This document shows positions 32,968 to 41,071 of a stretch of DNA of 44,150 bases, one piece after another. The DNA lies in NCBI GenBank assembly GCA_964399035.1, contig CAYNPH010000062.1, positions 1 to 44,150 of the forward strand, read 5' to 3'. Positions within the stretch are counted from its first letter, which is position 1; each line of letters begins with the position of its first letter. The position numbers and the translations under genes were made by a program. The stretch comes from WAOL01 sp964399035 (GTDB lineage Archaea; Thermoproteota; Thermoprotei_A; Sulfolobales; NBVN01). The notes beneath the pieces are model-generated. The model saw nothing but the letters and a program-made list of their open reading frames with translations, was not told the origin of the DNA and ran no database searches.

Positions 32968-33900
32968 TTATAAGTGAATCTCGGGGTTAGTTGTCACTAT
33001 TACGCTACCGTCATGCGTTATTAGTATGGTCTCCTCAAATTGCGTCACTAAGCCTCCCCCCACCTCAACGAGTACCGGGTACTGGTTTAGGTAACTCTTA
33101 TGCGCTAGTGAGGTTAACGACGCGCGTAAGTTCGATACTGAGCTCACGTCAGCTAACCACCGCTCGCAGAAAGGCAGTGTCTTAAATCGGCGTATGATCT
33201 CGCCAAGTACTTTATGCTCGGACTCACTTAGTGGTTTACCCTTCACTCTTCTCAATGAGTATATCTGGATCTTCCCCTTGGCTTCCTTAACCATGCCTTT
33301 ACCCGTAGTTACAAATGGCTCTATGGCGTATGCTCTGCCTGTCCTGAATCTTCCTAAGACGAAAGGATCGTTGTAATTGGGTATTACTTCACCGCTATGT
33401 ATTAGGTAGTGGCCGAGGCTATGACCTGATAGGTTCTTGATTACTTTGAATCCCGCTTTTCTGACAGTGTTTTCTATTATTTTACCTATCTCCCTAAACT
33501 TTGCTCCTGGCTTCACGGCCTTTAAAGCCTTCAGTAAGGCGTTTTGGGCGGCCTCTGCTAGGGGTATTAATTTATCGTCCAGAACCACGGTTACTGCTGT
33601 GTCTGCTATGTAGCCATTAACGTGTACCCCTATGTCAACCTTGACCGCTGATGCATCCGGAATGACCTCAGCGTCGTCTATGTAGGGGGTTCTATGAGCC
33701 GCTACCTCATTTATCGAGATATTTACAGGGAAGGCTGGGAAGCCCCCCAATTCCTTAATTTCTCTCTCTATTGATTCCGCTATCTCAACGATCTTTACTC
33801 CTGGCTTCACTAGTCCTCTAGCGTTTTTCTTAACTCTGTAGGCTATTTCTCCTGCCTTAACGTAGCACCCGACTACGTCGTTGATTTCCTCTGTGTTCAT
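32968..33900 (-). CDS. map: Methionine aminopeptidase, type II
   Basis: The start is placed at the ATG at 33900 (310 residues): GGTGG lies eight bases upstream, and a GTG four codons earlier is inside that element. The metal ligands of type II MetAP are present (numbering from the earlier GTG): Asp93 in VKVDIG, Asp104 in YIADTA, His164 in LSGHSLGHY, Glu198 in AIEPF and a C-terminal Glu in QFEETILI. The helical insertion of about 60 residues that defines type II is also present. The enzyme removes the initiator methionine from nascent proteins. It leads the MetAP, DUF1512, zinc-ribbon set of genes. Confidence 0.92.
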   Translation of the reverse strand: MNTEEINDVVGCYVKAGEIAYRVKKNARGLVKPGVKIVEIAESIEREIKELGGFPAFPVNISINEVAAHRTPYIDDAEVIPDASAVKVDIGVHVNGYIADTAVTVVLDDKLIPLAEAAQNALLKALKAVKPGAKFREIGKIIENTVRKAGFKVIKNLSGHSLGHYLIHSGEVIPNYNDPFVLGRFRTGRAYAIEPFVTTGKGMVKEAKGKIQIYSLRRVKGKPLSESEHKVLGEIIRRFKTLPFCERWLADVSSVSNLRASLTSLAHKSYLNQYPVLVEVGGGLVTQFEETILITHDGSVIVTTNPEIHL

Positions 33901-34010
33901 ATGTCTTACCACCTAATTAGTGTGGCTGAAGTTTAATACGTTGATTCCCTCACCGTACCCGAGTTAACACTTTATGGCTGTGCACCTAATAGATACTGAG
34001 GTGAATACCA

Positions 34011-34700
34011 ATGGTCAAAGTTAAGTGGTTTGGTCATTCAGCCTTCGCAGTTGAGGTAGGGGGTAAGGTCTTCCTAGTGGATCCTTGGATTACGAACCCT
34101 AAGTCCCCAGTTAAGGACTTAAGTGAATTAGGCATAGAGCCTGACTATATCCTAGTGACTCACGACCATGGTGACCATTTAGGTAATGCTGTAGAGTTAC
34201 TGAAGCTGTACAGAAGGGCTAAGGCTGTCGCGATATTCGAGATAGCTAATCAAATAGCTGAGAAGTTAGGCGATCCTAACAGGGTCATTGACGGGAATAT
34301 TGGGGGACCCATACAGTTAGGCGAGGGCTTCTTCGTGGTTCTAACGACTGCAACGCACTCAAGTAGTAGCGGATCACCAACAGGTGTGGTGTTCGGTAGG
34401 GAGGGTGAAACAGTGTACCATGCTGGTGATACAGGGTTGACTTACGATATGAAACTCGTGGGTGAACTCTACAAACCATTAGTTGCATTACTGCCAATAG
34501 GCGGGCATTATACCATGGGACCCAAGGAAGCAGCCAAGGCTGCAGAGTTAATAAAGCCCAAGTATGTTATCCCCATGCACTACGGCACCTTCCCAGTCCT
34601 ATGGGGCAAGCCAGAAGACTTCAAGAACGAAGTCACCAAGCTAGCACCTGAAGTTAAGGTAGTCATCTTGAACCCAGGCGAGGAAGTTGAGTTAACCTAA
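34011..34700 (+). CDS. UPF0173 metal-dependent hydrolase (metallo-beta-lactamase fold)
   Basis: The 229-residue protein has the motif series of this family: WFGHSAFAVEV at residue 5, THDHGDHLGN (HxHxDH, about 49-58), ATHSSSSG, HAGDTG and PMHYGTFPV near the end. It is a two-metal hydrolase with unknown substrate. The ATG is preceded by GAGGTGAAT. It is monocistronic by appearance, with MetAP divergent and an sRNA gene just downstream on the other strand. Confidence 0.9.
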   Translation: MVKVKWFGHSAFAVEVGGKVFLVDPWITNPKSPVKDLSELGIEPDYILVTHDHGDHLGNAVELLKLYRRAKAVAIFEIANQIAEKLGDPNRVIDGNIGGPIQLGEGFFVVLTTATHSSSSGSPTGVVFGREGETVYHAGDTGLTYDMKLVGELYKPLVALLPIGGHYTMGPKEAAKAAELIKPKYVIPMHYGTFPVLWGKPEDFKNEVTKLAPEVKVVILNPGEEVELT

Positions 34701-34704
34701 GCGC

Positions 34705-34769
34705 GGGCATCAGACCTGCGTGGGTCCATCATCTTTTTAATCATACCTTTCGAGTCTCATCACATGCCC
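34705..34769 (-). ncRNA. C/D box small guide RNA with a terminal stem
   Basis: On the minus strand the order is: stem GGGCA (34769-34765), C box GUGAUGA (34763-34757), 12-nt guide (34756-34745), D' AUGA (34744-34741), 8-nt spacer, C' AUGAUGG (34732-34726), 12-nt guide (34725-34714), D box CUGA (34713-34710) and stem UGCCC (34709-34705). The C and D boxes are perfect, both guides are exactly 12 nt, and the closing stem is fully complementary. D' and C' each deviate by one base, which is common for internal boxes. It lies between two plus-strand genes. Minus-strand CTTAATTTC at about 34791-34799 is a possible promoter. Confidence 0.85.
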
Positions 34770-34817
34770 ACTAAATATTATGCCCTTAACGGAAATTAAG
34801 GCTGGTGAGCTAAGCCT

Positions 34818-35444
34818 TTGCGCGTTGCCGTCATAATCACAGGGGCTAGCGGTGTAGTCTACGGAATTAGGTTAGTTGATGTGCTTGCTTCAATGAATCA
34901 TGAAGTTCACGTTATCTTAACTAAACCCGCGTTAACCGTGATTAAACACGAGTGCCTGTGCGCAGACAGCATAATTGAGTACCTCAGGGGGAGAAGTAAG
35001 GGAGTATTCCTTGATGAGGATCTTTCATCCCCTCTCTCCTCATCATCCTTTGTTCTCGACGTCGTTTTTGTGGCGCCATGCTCCCTGCGGACCCTGTCAG
35101 ACATAGCTAATTCAAGACAAGATAACCTAGCAACTAGGGTTGCCTGTAACGCGTTGAGGTTACGACGCAAGCTAATACTGCTAATTAGGGAGACGCCACT
35201 CTCAACTATAGACATTCACAACATGCTGAAGGCGTCAATAGCTGGAGCCATAATATTACCTGCTTGCCCCGCCTTCTACACGCGCCATAGTAGGGTTGAG
35301 GAACTAATAGATTTCGTTGTTGGTAAAGCCTTGGACGCCGCCGGGATAAACAACAACCTGTATGACCGCTGGTCTGGCTCTACTCCAGAAATTCCTCTCT
35401 GCGCCCGACTTTTCTGCTCAGAAGACTCCTCACCTTCTCATTAA
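34818..35444 (+). CDS. ubiX: UbiX-like flavin prenyltransferase
   Basis: The 208-residue protein follows the UbiX pattern closely: ITGASGVVYGIRLVDVL (7-23), VFVAPCSLRTLSDIANSRQDNLATR (about 84-108), RRKLILLIRETPLSTIDIHNMLKASIAGAIILPACPAFYT and a C-terminal RWSG. UbiX attaches dimethylallyl to FMN to make the prenylated flavin used by UbiD decarboxylases. The start is a TTG with GGTGA upstream. No UbiD gene is in the window. The 3' end overlaps the convergent cysteine-rich gene by 65 bases. Confidence 0.92.
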   Translation: MRVAVIITGASGVVYGIRLVDVLASMNHEVHVILTKPALTVIKHECLCADSIIEYLRGRSKGVFLDEDLSSPLSSSSFVLDVVFVAPCSLRTLSDIANSRQDNLATRVACNALRLRRKLILLIRETPLSTIDIHNMLKASIAGAIILPACPAFYTRHSRVEELIDFVVGKALDAAGINNNLYDRWSGSTPEIPLCARLFCSEDSSPSH

Positions 35445-35847
35445 CCTCGTCCTTCTCAAGCTCCTTTAGGAAGTCATCCCCGCTCTCACGGAACTTCACC
35501 GCGAAAGCACACCTACCGTCCGGAAGCAGCGCTTTTCTTTCGCAGTAAGCGAACTGACAGCTCGCACCTAAGCACTGGTCGCCTATCCACCTACACATCG
35601 CTGCCTTCTGCACATGTCCCTTAACCACCTTGTTAACCGTGACTAAGGCGTTCTTAGAGCATTTGAAGAATGGGCATAACGGGTTGCACTTGTCCTTGAG
35701 GGGCATTGGCCTTAGGTCGCGACGTTTCTCACGCTTGTCCAGCATCGGGCGCCCTTCGTACATCCTTCTCCCATAGCGCCTTTCATGGTCATGATAGCGG
35801 GGCTTATACCTGCGTTCGTGGTCTGGTTGCTTCCCTTGCGGAACCAA
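35380..35847 (-). CDS. Basic Cys-rich protein with eight cysteines
   Basis: The 155-residue protein has an Arg/Tyr-rich N-terminal tail in which DHERRY occurs twice. It then has eight cysteines at 54, 58, 63, 85, 92, 97, 102 and 113, spaced C-x3-C-x4-C-x21-C-x6-C-x4-C-x4-C-x10-C, and an acidic helical tail. The pattern suggests two zinc sites or an iron-sulfur site. The TTG start has GGTGA six bases upstream. It converges on ubiX with 65 bases of overlap. I do not recognise the family; a nucleic-acid-binding role is suggested by the basic tail only. Confidence 0.7.
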   Translation of the reverse strand: MVPQGKQPDHERRYKPRYHDHERRYGRRMYEGRPMLDKREKRRDLRPMPLKDKCNPLCPFFKCSKNALVTVNKVVKGHVQKAAMCRWIGDQCLGASCQFAYCERKALLPDGRCAFAVKFRESGDDFLKELEKDEVNEKVRSLLSRKVGRREEFLE

Positions 35848-35888
35848 CGCTAATCACCGGTTGAACTGATGAAGATGCTCATGATTTA

Positions 35889-36524
35889 CTACGGCTTCAA
35901 CCATTTAAAAGTTATGTAAGACCTAGTGCCTGAAGGGTATGTAACGGCTAAGAGCAGCTCCTTCCTCACACTGTGTGATAGTCGACCCCACCCTATCAAG
36001 TCACCAGGATCTATTAGTTGGTCATAATCGAGTACCTTGACTAGGTAGGGGGCATGCTCGACTCCTGGCATCGCCTTATAAACAGCGAAGTCAGCACCAT
36101 ACTTCAGCGCTGAACGTACTATGAAGCCCGCATCTCTCAACTCCTTATACGCGCTGTAGAGTACATCAAAGTCCTTGACCATTTCCCGCGCGAAGGACCT
36201 TAACTCCTGAGCACTGATCTTCGTTCCTTCCCTAAACACCTCAAGTATCCCAGCCTCGGTAAGGTACATGGTCTCGAGCAATGATAATTCTATGGGCCTA
36301 CATATGTCGGTCGTCTTGGGCTTCCTAATCCCAACGGGTTTGCCGAAGTAGCCTTTGCTGAAGAGGCATCGAGCCTTGCCTACGTCAAACACTACTGACT
36401 TCGACCCTATTAGGTGGGCTTGTACGGGAGTACAGACCTTAACGCTCTCAGCGGTGTAGGGATATGTACCTGATATAGGTCCCCACCCTCTTGAGGATGT
36501 CGGCCGCGTCCTCAAGCTTATCAA
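35889..36524 (-). CDS. endA: tRNA-splicing endonuclease catalytic subunit
   Basis: The 211-residue frame carries the catalytic domain of the archaeal splicing endonuclease: SALKYGADFAVY with Tyr149, GVEHAPYLVKV with His157, and RLSHSVRKELLLAV with Lys188. Spacing His to Lys is 31, matching the family. It cuts bulge-helix-bulge motifs such as those in the two intron-bearing tRNAs in this window. The reading frame extends 77 bases into the end of the upstream DUF47 gene to reach a TTG start. No ATG, GTG or TTG occurs between the upstream stop and the region where the family usually begins, so the start is uncertain. Confidence 0.88.
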   Translation of the reverse strand: MISLRTRPTSSRGWGPISGTYPYTAESVKVCTPVQAHLIGSKSVVFDVGKARCLFSKGYFGKPVGIRKPKTTDICRPIELSLLETMYLTEAGILEVFREGTKISAQELRSFAREMVKDFDVLYSAYKELRDAGFIVRSALKYGADFAVYKAMPGVEHAPYLVKVLDYDQLIDPGDLIGWGRLSHSVRKELLLAVTYPSGTRSYITFKWLKP

Positions 36525-37140
36525 ACAGCTCCTTTATCAGTATCAGCGTTCCCACATCATTGCTGTAATTCTTTATTGTCTTTAATCCGCTCTCCCTGTA
36601 GAGCTCGTCAACGGAGTTCTCCTCCTTCATAAGCTTTAGGTAGAGTTCCCCTACCTGCTTGTGGTTTGTACCTACCTTCATTAGCATTTCAGAGTTCGTT
36701 TCCACCATCTCTATTAGTTTTCTCAGGATTGCATCAAGTATTGCGTAGAGAGCATCTGGCAACCTCTCAAACTCCTTATTGCTTAACAGTAGGTTCCTGT
36801 AAGCAGCCGCTTCCCCATGCTCGGCTGCCCGAACTAAGTCTTGGATTATGGTGACATACACATCCTTAAAGGTCAAGGCTGGCGACACTCGGATAACATA
36901 TTCCATGAGCTTTATACCAGCTTCCTCGACGGAGTCCTTCACAGACCTGATCTTCTTGTACCTTCTTTCCACCGCGACACTCTTACCTTCATCCAGATCT
37001 TTGAACATGTAGAGTAATTCCCTATACTCGTCGGCAACGTTACGCATCATGTCCATTAATTGCTCCATTATCTGCGACTCAGCTATACTTTCCCGTTCCC
37101 TCATCCCTCCTTCATCGAACCGAATTGCTTCCTCTGCCAT
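36448..37140 (-). CDS. DUF47/PhoU-like protein
   Basis: The 230-residue protein is all helical, with a long heptad-like layout. It has the C-terminal phosphate-regulator-like segment LIKELFDKLEDAADILKRVGTYIRYIS (about 200-226) typical of the DUF47/PhoU superfamily. Such proteins often act with Pit-type phosphate transporters. No transporter is adjacent here. It overlaps the splicing endonuclease frame by 77 bases. ATG start; the upstream region is a 132-base gap. Confidence 0.7.
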   Translation of the reverse strand: MAEEAIRFDEGGMRERESIAESQIMEQLMDMMRNVADEYRELLYMFKDLDEGKSVAVERRYKKIRSVKDSVEEAGIKLMEYVIRVSPALTFKDVYVTIIQDLVRAAEHGEAAAYRNLLLSNKEFERLPDALYAILDAILRKLIEMVETNSEMLMKVGTNHKQVGELYLKLMKEENSVDELYRESGLKTIKNYSNDVGTLILIKELFDKLEDAADILKRVGTYIRYISLHR

Positions 37141-37272
37141 GACTCTTTCTGCCCACTTGCATTTCCAGGTAAAGCTATTTAATTGTTTGGTTACTAGCCC
37201 GACAAAAGTTGAGGATTAAAATTTTCCACAGTTGAGTCATGAATTACTCAGCCTAAGGCAGGTAGCGCTAAT

Positions 37273-37683
37273 TCAGCTCTGCAGGTCAAGAACCTCCCTA
37301 AGCTTTTCCTTTAGGTTTTCAACACTGGTTATCTCCTGCTCAATAAAGTTAAGTTCGTTCTCGCCTGTAGCTACCGTGTTTAGTTTCTGCTTAATCTCCT
37401 GGAGAATCTCAAGCTCCTCCTCCACCGTCACTAGTAGCGAGAACTCCAGTAGGGTACTAATTAATCCTCTGTACTCTTCGCTTATACTGTTTTGCTTTAC
37501 GTTGCTTAAGGTTCTGAGTAGCGCTTTACGTAAACGACTTACCTCTTTCAGCGTTGACTTTAACTTCTCGTAATCCGCAACGTTATCTTTAAGCGCATCT
37601 GCTCTCTTCCTTAGTTTTTTGAGAATCCTATCGCGTTTAATCGTTAGGTCTTCAATGTTTTTGAATAGTAGCGAGTCCTCCAC
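37273..37683 (-). CDS. Coiled-coil protein of unknown function
   Basis: The 136-residue protein is charged and strongly helical, with heptad patterning over nearly its entire length (LTIKRDRILKKLRKRADALKDNV, YEKLKSTLKEVSRLRKALLRTL, EQEITSVENLKEKLREVL). It starts with a GTG immediately after the TGA of the preceding gene, so the two form one unit. Family not recognised. Confidence 0.65.
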   Translation of the reverse strand: MEDSLLFKNIEDLTIKRDRILKKLRKRADALKDNVADYEKLKSTLKEVSRLRKALLRTLSNVKQNSISEEYRGLISTLLEFSLLVTVEEELEILQEIKQKLNTVATGENELNFIEQEITSVENLKEKLREVLDLQS

Positions 37684-38094
37684 TCACACACCCCTCACGG
37701 TGGCTAGGCTGTTGTCAGCCACCCCCTTCTCACGCATTACCTCCGTATTAACCCAAACCTCGTTTTCAGGTATGGATTCGTTTAGGACTGGCTTAAACGA
37801 CATCCTTTTCTTACCTGGCACAGATAACTCCACCCTCTCCTTAATACCTATGAATTTGGCGAGACCTGGAGACAGGTGAAGTTCATCAGGCGGGATATTG
37901 TCCTTTAGCCTGACACGTATGCGTTTCTCCCTTACTTTAGGTCCTTCCTTGCGCATTAACTGTGATGCGGGCGGTATGACCGCCACCAATTGCTTTATGT
38001 CTCTCTTCTTCTGTGGTTTCTCCTCCCCTTCACTCAGGGTTGACACCTCGGCATGATTGAATTCGTTACGGGGGCTTATTATCTTTCCTTCCAT
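37684..38094 (-). CDS. Hypothetical protein with a predicted beta-barrel C-terminus
   Basis: The 136-residue protein has a basic, disordered N-terminal third. A C-terminal part of about 80 residues (GIKERVELSVPGKKRMSFKPVL ... NEVWVNTEVMREKGVADNSLATVRG) alternates short strands with a 'gv.dns.a.V' end. That arrangement recalls double-psi barrel or AbrB-like folds, but I do not recognise a family. It sits between glyS and the coiled-coil gene on the same strand and ends directly at the start of the latter. Confidence 0.6.
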   Translation of the reverse strand: MEGKIISPRNEFNHAEVSTLSEGEEKPQKKRDIKQLVAVIPPASQLMRKEGPKVREKRIRVRLKDNIPPDELHLSPGLAKFIGIKERVELSVPGKKRMSFKPVLNESIPENEVWVNTEVMREKGVADNSLATVRGV

Positions 38095-38153
38095 GAGTGC
38101 ATGCCATGGTTAGGCTTGATCATTACTAAGGCGAGTACCTTGGAGAAGATGTG

Positions 38154-39902
38154 CTAACGCACTTTTTCGGCAACCCACGACACGACGTCGCTAAGGGAGA
38201 TCCTTACCTGTTCTCGCGTGTCCCTATACCTTATGGTTACCGTGTGATCTTCCTTCGACCTGTGATCGACGGTAATGGCGTAGGGCACCCCCACCTCGTC
38301 TGCCCTGTAGTATCTTCTGCCGATAGCTCCGCTAGTGTCGTAAAGTGCAGCTATCCCTGCCTCCAAGAACCTATCGTATATGTTCTTAGCTATTCTCACT
38401 ATCTCCTCATCGTTGGTGACTAGCGGGAATACTGCCACCTTTATCGGGGCTATCTTGGGTGGTAGTCTCAGCACTACCCTATCTCCTTCTTTGGTATAGG
38501 CTTTGTCTAGGGCTACGAAAACTAGCCTCTCTACGCCGAAGGATGGCTCCACTACATGCGGTATGATCTTCTCCCCATGCACAACCTCCTCCTGCTCCAC
38601 CACCTTTACCGCGTTCTTCGGTATCTTGTAGCCTTCAATCCCTACGAACTCCTCGGGTGATTTGAGGAGTTTCTCAACATCCTCAGGACTCATTGCTCTC
38701 AGCGCGTTGATCACTTTTGCGGCGTCTGAACCGAGTTCCCTTCCTATGATTGCTTTGTTAATCTTAACTTTCTTGAGTTTCTTCTTGACGGGTTTCTCGT
38801 ATCTTCTGAACACCGTGAGGTCTTGACCGGAGTACCTCTGGTGCCTTGATAGGTCGTAGTCGCCTCTGTATGCGTGGCCGGAGACTTCTACCCATCCCCA
38901 CCTGCTTACCTTGACTAACTGGTCGAATGTTTGGGTTGCGTAGTGTGCTCGTTCCTCCGGTAGTTTCTCTTCGAAGAAGGTCTCCTCCTCGCTTAGCCCA
39001 AGCTCCTTAACGAAGTCCCTAGATACAGCCATCCAGTAAGCCATCCAAGGAGACACAACTACTCCTTCCTCTATTGCTTCCTCTATTGTGTACTGCGATG
39101 GCTTCTCTACACCCTTGAGTCTGTCCTCAGCTCGGAGGATGTTCAGCTTACCTTTAATGCCACCCGAAACTCTCTCAAATGGTGGTTGCCCTGGTTTCTC
39201 TGGGTCGAAGAAGAACTCCATTTCGGCTATCGTGAATTCCCTTAGCCTTATCATACCTTGCCTAGGTGAGATCTCGTTTCTTGCTACCCTCCCTATCTGT
39301 GCTATGCCTAGGGGTAGCTTGTTTCTCATTACAGTATATACTCTCTTAAACGAGATGAACATCCCTTGAGCCGTTTCCGGTCTCAAGTAACCTGTGTTGC
39401 CCTCATAAGGTCCTATCGTCGTTTTGAATAGTAAGTTAAACGTGCGTACCTCTCCCAAGGGGCCACCGCAGGACGGGCAACGTAGGTCGTTCTCCTTTAT
39501 TATTTGAGTTAATTCCTCAGGTCTCTTGCCCTCTGCCCTTACCCTCAATTTCTCTTCTATTAGCTTGTCTGCCCGAAATATGCTGCCACACTTCTCACAC
39601 CTAACTATTGGGTCTGTGAAGCTCTCTAGATGACCGCTAGCTTCGAACACTTTAGCAGGGTTTATCACAGGTGTTTCTATGATTGTAGCGAGATCCATGT
39701 GGCGTAGGACGAAGTACTTAAGCCATAAGTCTATGATATTTCTCTTCATTAACGTGCCTAAGGGGCCTAGATCGTAGAATCCTGAAACACCTCCATATAT
39801 TTCAAAGGATTGCCAGAAGAATCCCCGCCTCTTCGCTAACTCCATGAGTTCCTCGTATTTGTCCTCCCTTGCTTCCGCATTCAATATGCTTAACCCCTCC
39901 AT
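38154..39902 (-). CDS. glyS: Glycyl-tRNA synthetase (class II, archaeal/eukaryotic type)
   Basis: The 582-residue protein starts with the GlyRS signature RRGFFWQSFEIYGGVSGFYDLGPLG (24-48, given here in part as RRGFFWQSFE and GFYDLGPLG). It has a zinc region with CEKCG and CPSCGG, motif 2 in IAQIGRVARNEISPRQG and REFTIAEMEFF, motif 3 in FGVERLVFVAL and a C-terminal anticodon-binding domain (IAPIKVAVFPL). It charges tRNA-Gly. Length and motifs fit the alpha2 type. It is divergent from the ureohydrolase gene across 40 bases. Confidence 0.95.
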   Translation of the reverse strand: MEGLSILNAEAREDKYEELMELAKRRGFFWQSFEIYGGVSGFYDLGPLGTLMKRNIIDLWLKYFVLRHMDLATIIETPVINPAKVFEASGHLESFTDPIVRCEKCGSIFRADKLIEEKLRVRAEGKRPEELTQIIKENDLRCPSCGGPLGEVRTFNLLFKTTIGPYEGNTGYLRPETAQGMFISFKRVYTVMRNKLPLGIAQIGRVARNEISPRQGMIRLREFTIAEMEFFFDPEKPGQPPFERVSGGIKGKLNILRAEDRLKGVEKPSQYTIEEAIEEGVVVSPWMAYWMAVSRDFVKELGLSEEETFFEEKLPEERAHYATQTFDQLVKVSRWGWVEVSGHAYRGDYDLSRHQRYSGQDLTVFRRYEKPVKKKLKKVKINKAIIGRELGSDAAKVINALRAMSPEDVEKLLKSPEEFVGIEGYKIPKNAVKVVEQEEVVHGEKIIPHVVEPSFGVERLVFVALDKAYTKEGDRVVLRLPPKIAPIKVAVFPLVTNDEEIVRIAKNIYDRFLEAGIAALYDTSGAIGRRYYRADEVGVPYAITVDHRSKEDHTVTIRYRDTREQVRISLSDVVSWVAEKVR

Positions 39903-39942
39903 ACCTTAATTAAGGGTTTTAATTCTTTAGAGTTCGGCGGTA

Positions 39943-40860
39943 ATGATGCTGAGTGAGCTGTACCTAATTAGGAGACCTTACGCATTCTTAGGAATTAATG
40001 GGGACCCAAACCGAAGTCCCGTGAGCATTGTTGGTGTGCCCTTCGACTCCACGAATAGCTTTAGGAGCGGATCCCGGTTTGCGCCCAGCAGAATCAGGCT
40101 CGTGTCACAGAGTCTAGAGACGTATTCCTTTAGGTGCGGTGTGGACCTAGAACTTCAACCCCCCTATGATGAGGGAGATGTAGCTGTCTCTCACGGGGAT
40201 GCTGTCACCACATTGAAGAACGTGGCCGTGGTGTCGAATGATCTAATAGGAAAAGGAAGGATACCTATATTCATTGGGGGTGACCACATAATCACGTACG
40301 GGGTTATCGATGGGGTAACACAGCGTTTAGGCCACACCCCCTGCGTAGTAGTGTTCGATGCCCACTTGGACTTAAGGCCTGAGTACTTAGGGTACAGGTG
40401 GAGCCATGCGTGCACAACACGCAGAGTAGTTGAGGTTGTTGGAAGCAGTAACGTGCTGGTGATAGGTGCAAGGGCAGCGTCAAAGAACGAAATTGAGGAT
40501 GCCCGGAGATTAGGCGTTAGGTACTTCACTAGCCTCGACCTCATGCATAAGAGTGTAAGGGAAGTCACCAACAAGGTAAAGGACCTCACAAGCCACTGCA
40601 CCGAAATCTACTTCTCCATAGACATGGACGTTATAGACCCCGCGTACGCACCAGGCGTAGCCACCCCCGAACCGGAAGGCATCACACCAACACAACTACT
40701 TGACATGCTATGGCGCTTAACAGACGAAAGAACCATAGGCGCAGACGTAGTTGAGGTGAACCCCCTAGTCGACACGTCAGACATAACGTCATTCCTGGCA
40801 GCAAAGGTACTCATAGAGCTAATATCATTCATACAAGCATACAAGCAAAGAAAACAATAA
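39943..40860 (+). CDS. Arginase/agmatinase-family ureohydrolase
   Basis: The 305-residue protein has all six manganese ligands of the ureohydrolase fold: His115 in GGDHIITYG, Asp139/His141/Asp143 in DAHLDLR, and Asp226/Asp228 in SIDMDVIDP. The GVATPEPEG and EVNPLVD segments are also present. Substrate may be agmatine (putrescine synthesis), arginine or a related guanidine. In crenarchaea agmatinase is the usual call, but the sequence does not decide. The next start codon (M2) is equally possible. A tRNA-Thr gene follows 46 bases downstream. Confidence 0.88.
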   Translation: MMLSELYLIRRPYAFLGINGDPNRSPVSIVGVPFDSTNSFRSGSRFAPSRIRLVSQSLETYSFRCGVDLELQPPYDEGDVAVSHGDAVTTLKNVAVVSNDLIGKGRIPIFIGGDHIITYGVIDGVTQRLGHTPCVVVFDAHLDLRPEYLGYRWSHACTTRRVVEVVGSSNVLVIGARAASKNEIEDARRLGVRYFTSLDLMHKSVREVTNKVKDLTSHCTEIYFSIDMDVIDPAYAPGVATPEPEGITPTQLLDMLWRLTDERTIGADVVEVNPLVDTSDITSFLAAKVLIELISFIQAYKQRKQ

Positions 40861-40869
40861 CACCGACTT

Positions 40870-40882
40870 AACGCCTAAAAAC
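40870..40882 (+). promoter_or_regulatory. Box A of the tRNA-Thr gene
   Basis: AACGCCTAAAAACCCC lies about 25-37 bases upstream of the tRNA 5' end, with a TAAAAA core. It lies just after the ureohydrolase stop. Confidence 0.4.
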
Positions 40883-40906
40883 CCCATAATTCATAGAAAA
40901 TAATGG

Positions 40907-40982
<76 letters not shown>

Positions 40983-41071
40983 CAATTATTGCTGGATCTT
41001 ATTAGGGGGTTATATCCTGCGTAATTGTGGGGACTTAATTCTCTTTGGGTCGCTGGGCCTTCTGATTTCCT

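Noticed and set aside
37220..37272. Two CTGA boxes on the minus strand, considered as part of a C/D sRNA
   Set aside because: No RUGAUGA box lies at suitable spacing.
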